Shown here: positions 50,717-59,886 of the stretch, piece by piece
Layout: the number at the start of each line of letters is the position of its first letter
How positions within the stretch are numbered: position 1 is the first letter of the stretch
From: Aotearoamyces nothofagi
Lineage: Eukaryota; Ascomycota; Leotiomycetes; Leotiales; Tympanidaceae
Direction: 5' to 3'
DNA length: 64,000 nt
Assembly: GCA_015345905.1 (NCBI GenBank)
Contig: JADDTR010000002.1
Span: forward strand, 868,001 to 932,000
Translations under genes and position numbers: made by a program
Notes under the pieces: generated by a model
The model's database searches: none
Told to the model about the DNA's origin: nothing
Seen by the model: only the letters and a program-made list of their open reading frames with translations

Positions 50717-51716
50717 ATGTCTACATCAGCAGTGACCCCAGAAGGTACGGATTATCTACACATCGAAGCTTCGCATGTGTCGGCTAGAGGCTCTAGCTGC
50801 CAGGTTTAGCCATAGCAGCTGAGACTTGTGTGGCTATTATGCTGTCTGTGGATTCAGAACTACGATACTGACAGCTTCCTTTAGTCCTTTGGGCTCAGCG
50901 GTCTCACGCAACAGATCCAGCCAAAAACTACATCTACCTCACTATTTCTGTTCCAGACGTACCAAAGTCCAACCTTAAGCTCGACCTCAAGCCAACTGGT
51001 CTCGTCTTCACTGGCCACTCTGAGTCCCTGAAGAAGACATACCACCTTGACCTCGAATTCTACGATGAGATTGATCCCAGTGAGAGCAAAATCAACCACA
51101 CCTCGAAGAATGTCGAGATCGTCTTGAGGAAGAAGGAGCTCAAGCAGGAGTTCTGGCCAAGACTTTTGAAGGGGGCGATGAAGGTTCACTATTTGAAGAC
51201 TGACTTTGACAAGGTAGGAAGAAATGAAAGATCCTATTAATATAAGGCTAACAAGTATCGTAGTGGGTTGATGAGGATGAGCAAGAAGAGGCACCCGAGG
51301 ATGACCTTGGTGGTATGGGCGGTATGGGCGGAATGGGCGGAGGTGCTGGTAGGTCTCTCTAGTTTTACAATATCTTTCTGTTTATTTTCAATCATGTCTA
51401 GGTGGTGTGCCAGGTTTGGACCTGGAATCATAGCTTGTTACAGTTGCTAACGAATTTTATAGGGATGGGTGACATGTCCTCCATGTTGGGCGGTGCCGGC
51501 AACGATTTTGGCGGCATAGACTTCTCCAAGCTCGGGGCTGGTGGAATGGGTGGTCTCGGCGGTCTTGGTGGTTCAGGTTCGGATGATGATGATGAGGAGG
51601 AGGAGGAGATGCCAGCACTCGAAGGGGAAGACAGTGCGGAAAAATCCAAAGCCACCTCTGGTGAGACTGATGCCTCAGCAACGAAGGCTACACCAAAGAT
51701 TGAGGAGGTCAACTAA
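50717..51716 (+). CDS. SBA1: Hsp90 co-chaperone p23 / Sba1
   Basis: p23 binds the ATP-bound, closed form of Hsp90 and slows its ATPase. Five exons: 50717-50744, 50885-51213, 51264-51348, 51402-51413 (a 12-nt microexon) and 51463-51716, 235 aa with all phases consistent. The CS fold spans about residues 10-118 (VLWAQRSHATDPAKNYIYLT; KNVEIVLRKKE; FWPRLLKG). It is followed by the p23 element DKWVDEDEQ-EEAP and a Gly/Met-rich repeat (GGMGGMGGMGGGAG). The C terminus is acidic (SDDDDEEEEEMPALEGED), as in other p23 proteins, and is thought to be flexible and to bind client proteins. Confidence 0.95.
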
Positions 51717-52025
51717 GTTGTGGTTGATTTGGATGAGTTATCTTATGACTAGGCTTTCGTACGAAACTGAATCGGACATGACGATTAGGGGATGCAAAGG
51801 CCTGGTTTGGTAGCAATTTGGGGATTTATAATAAAAGTAGCTAAGACTGAAGCACCGTTGACGACATTTTTCAGCGGGGCCTTTTAACTATGCATTGAAT
51901 CACAAATCATTTGAAGCCATCTTTGAGTCCAGGAATTTATTACTAGCAAGTACTGTGAATCAACAATTATGTTCTCTACATTCCATACAGTCCATTTCCT
52001 ACTTGCATATATTTGCTGACTCCTC

Positions 52026-52058
<33 letters not shown>

Positions 52059-52899
52059 TCCTTCCCCAAGAACTGAGACTCTAAATCCACAAGCTCTATG
52101 GCTACCGTTTATCAGCTAATAATTCGAACATAACACTAGCTTGACTATTCCTATACAGGACTTTGCCTACAAGCGTCCAAGCGGATCTATAATGCTATTG
52201 AGTGGTCAAGACTTTCAGAGGCCCCAATCTCCACCTCGCGATGAAGATAGCCAGAGACTACCGCGTTTGGATATCGGTCATAACAGTGTAGTGCTTTTCA
52301 GAGGCTTATAAGGAGTGTTTGGTGCCTTTGGAATGAAGTGGTGAGGAATGAGTTAAGGAAGAGGTTGAGTGTATATGTAAATGCTGCAGACGAAGGAGGC
52401 TATATAAGAAGTTTACGATTGTGCAGAGATTGGTATATGGACATGAAAGTGGGCTGATTTGGTCAAGGTGATTTTAAATTGATACTCATGCAGCTTAACA
52501 AATGACTTAACTGTTATATCGTCTGCATATTGTAGAACTATAGATTGCAATATAATGAAAACTTGATGTTGATGGCTTATGTGAAAGCTTGTGCTGATTG
52601 ATGATATCCTAAGCAAACAGTTTGACTAGAGGGTACTTAGAACCTAAACTCAGATTGGTACAGCGTTTCGATGATAATGAAGTGAATTCTATCAACCATC
52701 TAGTTGCTTCACATCGCTTATAACTGCATTCACTGAGCCGGCATAGCGTTTGTCCCTTCTTTGATAACTTCTCCTTTCAACACACTTGGAGTACCTTCTC
52801 GTGTGCTCTCAGCATCCACTTTCTTTGGAGCTATATCCGCTCTTCATAAACCTTCGATACCCTCTCGGACATCAAAGTTGTCCTCTGTGCAAGTTCGAG
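51717..52899. other. intergenic, with a (TTTC)n run
   Basis: Spacer after SBA1. A (TTTC)n microsatellite lies at about 52029-52060. Short ORFs show no motif. The 5' leader of the next gene probably begins in 52700-52900, which is C/T-rich. Confidence 0.5.
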
Positions 52900-53994
52900 A
52901 TGTCAGATCTACGCAGTACACCTTCTGACAATCAGCCCAAGGATGACGGAACTCCTAGCACTTCTATTAGAAGTCCAGTCCATGTTTACGATCTTGCTGT
53001 TATCTCCAACTTAGGAGTCAGGCGGCGTGTTCAAGAACTTCGTTTGGCAGTAGAGTCCTCTCTTCAAGGCACCCCATCTGCAACGAGAAGATCAAGCAGC
53101 TCCCTCAACCTTCTCATGCTAGCCGCGGTGGAGTCCAGCGGTATACAAAAGAGCGATACAACTTCACCTGAGGTTCACGATTTTGTTCCGCCGTCAACTC
53201 CTGATGAGCATGATCACTGCAGTCCATCAACCTCCACGACACCAACCCAAGATTCTCAAGATTCCTCCGATGGTGGGGTTCGACTACCGGAAAGTATTCT
53301 CCCTCTTGATGCGGCCGAGCGACGCTCCTTTTCCAGTGATGATAGTACAGACTCAGGTCAAGAACTGGTGTCACAGCTAGGAGTGCAGTTGCAGGACTCT
53401 AGTCTGAACTCTGGCGATCTGTCTAGTGCTGTCACAGGCCGCACTGTCCAGTTTCCATTCGGGGCATTCACGCCAGAAGGAGCTTCAAATCACACGCTTC
53501 CCTATCATTATGGCCCTGCAGCATCGTCCCTTGCAGTCGGCATAGAGGCCAAGCTCCGAGAGGAAGTCGCGCAGGGTTTCCGGAACTCACCAATTTCCGA
53601 CAAAGAGCTCTCAAATCTCCGACAGAAGCATGCAGATTGCAAACTCGAAGTATGCAGTGTCCCAAATCTCCTCGCGGCAACAAGTCGCCTGCCTGTTCGT
53701 GACACCATTCCAGCTAGTACATCATGGCCAGCTTATGAGCCTCGGGAATCTAGGCCCACACCACTTAACACAGTTGATCCGTTTCCAGACTGGGAGTTTT
53801 GCGAATGCCCTGATAATGACGGGTATCCAGAACAGAGTCCTCATATGCCGCTCCAGAGATGTTCGATATGCGGCTGTTTCTTGCGCAAGGATTTCTGTGC
53901 TTGTCGCCGTGATTGGAGCTCGAGAGTCTTGGAGGATGGAGGCTGTGAGGTCTGTGGAAAGATGAGAACGTATAAGGATTGTGAGAATATGTAG
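52900..53994 (+). CDS. hypothetical protein with Cys-rich C-terminal zinc-ribbon-like end
   Basis: An intronless 364-aa product starting MSDLRSTPSDNQ at 52900; an in-frame Met at 52786 would add 38 less convincing residues. The first 200 residues are Ser/Thr/Asp-rich and probably disordered. The middle has a short helical part (VGIEAKLREEVAQGF). The last 80 residues carry repeated Cys pairs: FCECPDND, RCSICGCFLRKDFCACR and GCEVCGKM, suggesting one or two metal-binding knuckles. I recognise no family and the partner is unknown. Confidence 0.7.
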   Translation: MSDLRSTPSDNQPKDDGTPSTSIRSPVHVYDLAVISNLGVRRRVQELRLAVESSLQGTPSATRRSSSSLNLLMLAAVESSGIQKSDTTSPEVHDFVPPSTPDEHDHCSPSTSTTPTQDSQDSSDGGVRLPESILPLDAAERRSFSSDDSTDSGQELVSQLGVQLQDSSLNSGDLSSAVTGRTVQFPFGAFTPEGASNHTLPYHYGPAASSLAVGIEAKLREEVAQGFRNSPISDKELSNLRQKHADCKLEVCSVPNLLAATSRLPVRDTIPASTSWPAYEPRESRPTPLNTVDPFPDWEFCECPDNDGYPEQSPHMPLQRCSICGCFLRKDFCACRRDWSSRVLEDGGCEVCGKMRTYKDCENM

Positions 53995-54494
53995 AATATG
54001 AGGGTGGGCATGAGGTTGGAAACAAGGGTTGAGTGAGATGGGATCGAGGCGTGATGCCTCCATTCATACATAACATATTAATCGACATCCCCTAGATATA
54101 ACTGAGGCTCGGGACCTTCTCTCATCGAGGGTATTCAGCTAGATATCGGTCTAGTCTGGTTTGCCTGGTATGTGGTGGTCGTACGTGAGAATTGAACCCC
54201 GGATAATAATACAAACATGGGTTTCTCATAACTTGATGGTTATTTTGTGCGTGGTTAAAATAAGCACTTGCTCATGTGATGGAGCGACCATTGTGTCATC
54301 CAATTGAGTTGTGATAGCACAATAAATGGCTTCGCTAAACGATATGATGAACAAGCTCATGATTTGTGTTTCATTACCTGCCGCCATCGAATGAGTGTAC
54401 AAGTAGGTCTAGCCTCCAAGCACCCGTCTTTTCCAGACATAGATTCCCAATGACGCTAAATGCAAAGTTCATTACAACAACGCTACGTCCTATC
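53995..54494. other. convergent intergenic region
   Basis: 500-bp spacer between two convergent genes. No gene or RNA was recognised. Confidence 0.4.
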
Positions 54495-55663
54495 CTATGA
54501 TGGACCAACCTCATCATCACCTACACCTTCATCACCCTCAATGGATTCCGGCTCAATATGTTCCAGAACACCATTATCACCATTCGGTGTAGCACCAGGT
54601 CCTACTCCTCTTATCCGCTGGGCTTCTTTCGCATCTCGTAACGCCTCGGTCTCTTGTCGTAGTTTTTCCAAGTTCCAGGCATCATCTTCTTCCTCCTCGT
54701 CCTCGTTCTCCTCCTCGTCACCACTAACATTCCAGTCTCCCTTCTCGAACATGGCACGACCAGTTGCTTCCTTCGCTTGGCGTGCTTGTTCCTCTGCTTG
54801 CTTTTTATCCAAGCGCTCTGCCTTCCACTTTGCAAAGGTCTCAGGTGTGACGGGTGTTAGTGTTCCCGTCAGCTTGTGTCGTTCAGATTCAAGGAAATCT
54901 TCGAGTGTGAGGGTCTTGAGGGGTGATTTATCCATAAGTGCTTTCTCTTCTGCGCGTTGTTCCTTGGTCTTTAAAACAAACCTGTGTCATAGTTAGCCAG
55001 ATTTTATAACATTATACGAGAATAAACATACCCAGGGGGGAGTTTGTGTTGGTACATGCACTTATCGCCTCCATTCGGACAGGTCCAGAACCAACCATAT
55101 TTGCCTTCCTCCACAGCCTCAATAAAGAATTTGCATACTTTGTCTGTGGAAGTTTTTTGATTGCCCTTCTTTGAAAGAACGACAGCCTTGAGCTTTTCTT
55201 CGTCCCAGTCCGCAGACGTCTCTGCCTTCTTCTTCTCCTCCTCTTCTTCCCGAGTATCCTGGTAAAGATCTTTCTTTTGTGCTTTCCGTTCAATGGCTAG
55301 ATCGTGAGAGAACTTGCACTTTCTTCCTTTCTCGCAGTGGCCTTTCTTGTAGAATTGACAAAGTACTGTCTTTGGATCCACACCAAACGGCACTTTCTGT
55401 ACCTGAAGTGGCTTGAACAGTTCCATAGTCTCCTTTTGCGCTGCCTCCGAGGCCGCTTTCTCCCTCTCTTTTTGTGCTTTTTCGGCGGCCTTTTTCTTTT
55501 CCTCGGGCGTCCCTCCAGCCTTTGCAGATTGTGTCATTTGCGCGATTTGTCTCTGTGTTTGGGCTCCCTTCTTGTTCTTCATTCCAAAGGTCCTGTCTTC
55601 TACTATCTTAGTAGCGGAGGGCTTTTTGCCTCCGCCTTGCTTTTCAACCTTCTTGGGCGGCAT
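54495..55663 (-). CDS. TMA46: Tma46 / DRG family regulatory protein (ZC3H15 type)
   Basis: Translation-associated partner of the GTPase Rbg1 (DRG1). Two exons, 55032-55663 and 54495-54981, joined over a 50-nt intron, give 372 aa. N terminus MPPKKVEKQGGGKKPSATK is basic; KIVEDRTFGMKNKKGAQTQ is the conserved family start. Two CCCH zinc fingers follow: CQFYKKGHCEKGRKCKFSH, and a long-spaced second one that begins CKFF (near 180) and ends CPNGGDKCMYQH (near 205). The C terminus has ALMDKSPLKTLTLEDFLESE, which in this family belongs to the DFRP region that binds the DRG protein, and an acidic tail. Confidence 0.96.
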
Positions 55664-56165
55664 AATGGCGGTCTTCTGGTGGAGTAAGTGAAGGTTGTCC
55701 GGTTTTCGATGAGATTTTCGTCGGCAAAAATATTGGCAAATTTGCCTACGGTGAAGGGATTTTAGCTATACAGAAATGACCGTGAGACCAGAGGTTGACG
55801 GTCGTGGGGAAATACTCGAGTGGCTCTTGAAATTGCTGGAAGAATTGCCAATAACGGTAATGATGGTGGGGAAGAAATCATTTGCCTCAGGCATGAGCGA
55901 AGCTGGATTCGCGTCGTCGCTAATGGGAAGCTCATGCTGGCCTTGCGAGCGGATGCTCAGACCAGACAGACACGAATGTCCTGAAGACACAAGTACTATT
56001 ACATTCAACGCCAAAAACTATGTAGGACTGAAGGAGCTATTAATTCTGATATTCTCAACTAACGGTGATATAGTAGCGAGTGAGGATCCGGACTTTCCTG
56101 ACTCTGCCCTACCGTTCATTCACCCATCCATTGTCAAAGCGACCTCTACCAATTTCTACGCAAAT
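55664..56165. promoter_or_regulatory. divergent region TMA46 / OST4
   Basis: Spacer between two divergently transcribed genes. A frame opens at 55776 and runs into OST4, but the first 130 codons do not resemble any Ost4 extension and are better read as promoter and 5' leader. Confidence 0.55.
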
Positions 56166-56339
56166 ATGATCTCTGACGATGATCTCTACCGCCTTGCGAT
56201 CTTCCTTGGCTCCTCGGCAATGCTCCTGATCATTCTTTATCACTTTCTTGAAGTCAATGCTGTGGACGAGCCTGCTGCTAAGTCAGCAACGACACCAGAA
56301 TCGCAGGCAGAGAGCAAGATCAACTCAGCAGTACGATGA
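56166..56339 (+). CDS. OST4: oligosaccharyltransferase subunit Ost4
   Basis: Ost4 is a tiny single-helix subunit of the ER oligosaccharyltransferase, needed to hold the Stt3 and Ost3/6 parts together. The 57-aa product reads MISDDDLYRLAIFLGSSAML then LIILYHFLEVNAVDE, matching the family start (MISDxxL) and the one transmembrane helix (about residues 8-31). The C-terminal Ala/Ser/Glu-rich tail of about 22 residues is longer than in yeast. The ATG at 56166 was chosen because it gives exactly the family N terminus, although the frame is open for 130 codons upstream. Confidence 0.88.
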   Translation: MISDDDLYRLAIFLGSSAMLLIILYHFLEVNAVDEPAAKSATTPESQAESKINSAVR

Positions 56340-57203
56340 AGCATCTCTGGCTGAATCAGTATCGAGGAGGCAATTGGCCACAACTTTGTAGGGCGAAAGG
56401 AAATGGGCGACGGGAGAGTATTTGGGCGGCATTGTCCTGGCGTTCTTCTGAAAGGCACTCCTTGGTGCTATGATTCATGGTAGTCCAATTTACAAAAGGC
56501 ATAGAAATTGGCAACTATTGTGTAACCATATTAGAGAGGGTGCGAAAACCAAGTAACAATATGATGGCCCACTACTATAGTTGGCGCATGGGAATTGGGC
56601 GTGTAGGTAGCCCCCTGGCTTCGAGTTAATGCAGATTCATCAATGGCAAGAATTTAACAATAATCATGGTGATTCGGCCTCAATTACTGAATTTATATTC
56701 CCCTTTGCGCATCAATAAGGTAAGGAAACTCGTAGGCAACAGCCCCTATGCACGAAAATACCGGCCTAATCCGGCTAGCGTGTTTTGCGACAATAGCGCG
56801 CCCTTGCTAGCAATCGCCTGCGACGACGACTTCCGCTTTCTCTTCTCTTCGTCTCCCACCACAACTCAGTCAACCTGAACAACCACTTCTCGACACCAAC
56901 TCACTTTCGATCGTCATCTTCCTGAAGATTTAGTATCGCGCTTTTGCCAACTTTGAAATCCAGACAACTCCATCACTGCCACTTCTATTTCACAATTCAC
57001 ACAGCCTCATTTCAGGCTACCCACGCGATACAGCGCATCAACTTCAGAGTCAGCTCATCAGCGTCCCCCATCCAGCGCATTCCGAGAGACGATCGACTTG
57101 CGCTCGATTACTTCTCTGCTTCTATAATACTGATCTGAACTCGTTTCGATCTCTTCAGCTCCACTTCAAACATAAACAACTCCAACCTCCGTTCTCTTAC
57201 AAG
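56340..57203. promoter_or_regulatory. OST4 3' side and YRA1 promoter/leader
   Basis: Spacer between two genes on the same strand. From about 56850 to 57203 it is C- and T-rich with CAACTC and CAACAACC words typical of a highly expressed fungal gene's leader. Nothing else was recognised. Confidence 0.5.
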
Positions 57204-59114
57204 ATGTCTGGAAAGCTTGACCAGTCTCTGGACGAGATTCTCTCCACCCAGCGTGGCGGTGCTCGAGGACGCGGCGGGTCTAGACGTGGTCGTCGTGCTC
57301 CACAGACTGGACGAACTACCGCTGTTGTTGCACCCGTAGGAGGTGTAAAGAAGAATACCCGACATGCAAAGAGCGCTGTCAGGGCCGTCCCAACCGGACC
57401 TTCGGGCAATGGAGATAGCAAGATTGTTGTTAGCAACTTGGTAAGTTTATAACGTGCATTCAAATTCAAATCCTATACTAACATATGAAACTCAGCCCAA
57501 GGATGTGAACGAGGCCCAGATTAAGGTATGTTACCGATGAGGCCAATCAAGCCTTTGGACTTTCGTCGCCATCTTCAAACAAACTTCGAACATAATATCC
57601 CTCGATTTATCGCGAATTGTCGTCGCTCCTGTGGTCGTATCATCTTGTATATCGGAGAGCCTCAGTCAGACAGCATCCTTTCTCTTCTGTCGCTCGTCAT
57701 CAAATGGCTTGTAGCGCTGTCGATGAAAGTTGAGCTAGTCAAGTCTTGCTAAAGCTATATTTCATTGGGTAGCCTGGCAAGCACCTAAAATGAGTATCAG
57801 CGCAGACAACTGATGATGGCGGATGTGACTGGGCGTTGGTGTGCTAGTTGCTGGCATGAACCTCCTATTGGTGTCACAAGTATCGTTGTATGAATATTGA
57901 ACTTCGGCGAGCGCAGCAGTGGAGCACACAGCATAGCACAGCAGAACACAGCAAACCACAGTTCCTTGGCCATGGTATAGAAGCGTCACCCTTTAGATCG
58001 GTCTGGCTTCGAAAGCCCCATCTTCTAAATATGCTACGGTTATATTTGAGCTTCGATACTTTGGTCCAGCATCACGTCACCAAACTACTCCAACGTCGTC
58101 TCGACCATGATATACTACCCTAACGGTTCACTATGCAGCTCTATTCGACAACACTAGCAGTCCCAGTGCTATTACATATGTGTCAAGGCATGACTTATGT
58201 GCTTTTACAGCCAGGAATGGATCAGTTCGTTTCTTCGCCTCCGGCTCATAGTCGACGAGCATTTCTTTCTGGACACCCACCCTTTTTATGGATCTGGACA
58301 TACTGATGGATTACTAATGCTCACTGCTCGCTCGCTGTTGTCACTTTATACTATACTGTGTCCTGAAACATCGACCATCGTGTTTCGTGGCTGCCTTTCC
58401 TTTTCCTATGGATTCGATGTCGCTCTGTCTCGAGATGCATGCCTTTATACGAATACGAGATAACTAACGAGAGTGTTTTCCGTAACTAGGAATACTTTAT
58501 TAAGTCAGTGGGACCAATCAAGAGAGTTGAGATCTCCTATGGACCAAATGGTGTGAGCCGTGGCATCGCAAACATCACCTTCAACCGTCTCGATGGTGCC
58601 AACAAAGCTTTAAGTGCTTTGAACGGTCTTCTCGTTGATGGCAAGCCAATGAAGGTATGTACAAAAGCATCTGTTCGGATGTCTAGACCACTTGCTAACA
58701 TCCTATTAGATTGAGGTTTTAGTCGATGCCTCCCGTGCACCCTCGATCCCTGCACCTAAGGGCTTGAGCGAGCGTATTGCGTAAGCACCCTAGTATATAT
58801 ATTTTCCATACTTTCCTACTAACGTACCCCTCAGTCAACCAAAGTCTCAGCAAAAGTCCCAGCCAAAGTCGGCGGCTACAAACAAGGCTACTGCAAATGG
58901 CATTAACGGTGTTGCTACTCGTGGCAGAGGTCGAAAGGGTGTCCGAGGAGGACGAAATGCTCGACCCGCTAAGAAGACTGCTGAAGAGCTCGATTCTGAG
59001 ATGGCAGATTACTTCGATAACGGTAATGCCGCAGCCGTTGAGACTGGAGCTGTTGCAAACGGAGCTACTGTGCCTGCTACCAACGGAGATGCCATGGATG
59101 ATGAGATCCTGTGA
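57204..59114 (+). CDS. YRA1: mRNA export adaptor Yra1 (ALY/REF)
   Basis: Yra1 links spliced mRNA and the DEAD-box protein Sub2 to the export receptor Mex67. Five exons: 57204-57440, 57496-57525, 58490-58654, 58710-58780 and 58835-59114, 260 aa, phases consistent. It starts MSGKLDQSLDEILSTQ (N-terminal conserved box), then an Arg/Gly region (RGGARGRGGSRRGRRA). One RRM (about residues 74-150) begins KIVVSNLPKDVNEAQIKEYF and includes GIANITFNRLDGANKAL. A second RG box (TRGRGRKGVRGGRNAR) and the C-terminal box AEELDSEMADYF complete the family plan. Intron 2 (57526-58489) is 964 nt, about ten times longer than the others; it may serve autoregulation (see findings). Confidence 0.95.
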
Positions 59115-59886
59115 AAATTTCCTTAGCCAGGTACTCTTAAGGCAAATCTTGCGACGAACGAAGCATATTGGTTTCGTACAACATTTCCTAGGACATCGGT
59201 TTAATTCGCAATGTACTTCTACAATCGTGCTGGCCCGACTTTTCCCTTTGCTTTTATTTTCTAAGATTGAGGAAAGACTGAATTCAACGCATGCTATATC
59301 GATTTAGGTTGGGGGGTGGATCGAGACGAGTGGATAATTCAGACGCGGCTCTACGAAGAGCTTCTCCTATGTTAATGTGCAGCGTAGGGTTTATGGAATG
59401 CGAAATTTGTCCGCAAACAACACCATATATGCATAATGCAGTGAAGGTGCCTTATGCAAACCCAACTAGTGAGACAATCAATTGGGTGACATATTGCGGA
59501 TTTGCCACTCTTTACAATTGATACAACTCAGAATGAGTTGTGCCCAATCCGAAATAGATATCGTGGAGAACGCCACGTTACGTGTCACTTGCAACGTGTA
59601 CGAAGGTGGTCAGGTACTGACGATCACTCCGTCCATTAACAACGGAAGCTCTGGCCATCCTCGACAATGGGGCGAAGCACAACACTTGGATCATTTTCAG
59701 CCTCTACATAGAAAATGAGGCTCGAAACTAGTGAAGGATCATCACGGCCCAGGCTATTTTCTAACGTTGGGTTTAGCACCCTTTTGCCTCATAAACCATT
59801 ATATATTGTCGCCAGCCAGCACTTCCAATCATGCTTTTCCCATCGGCTCACCTATATATTCAAACACATCCTATTATCAAGAATTA
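59115..59886. other. intergenic, nothing recognised
   Basis: Spacer after YRA1. It holds the promoter of the next gene; the open frame that starts at 59731 is taken as leader up to 59887. A TATATATT word lies near 59799. Confidence 0.4.

Noticed and set aside
54180-54215. tRNA T-arm-like sequence on the minus strand (CCGGGGTTCAATTCTCA)
   Set aside because: The T stem does not pair and no acceptor, D or anticodon arm could be placed around it.
55776-56165. 130-codon N-terminal extension of OST4
   Set aside because: Ost4 proteins begin MISD; the upstream frame has no Ost4-like or targeting feature.
59731-59886. 52-residue upstream extension of the 991-aa protein
   Set aside because: Composition is unlike the rest, and the Met-Thr-Met-Thr start at 59887 gives a cleaner N terminus; transcript data could change this.
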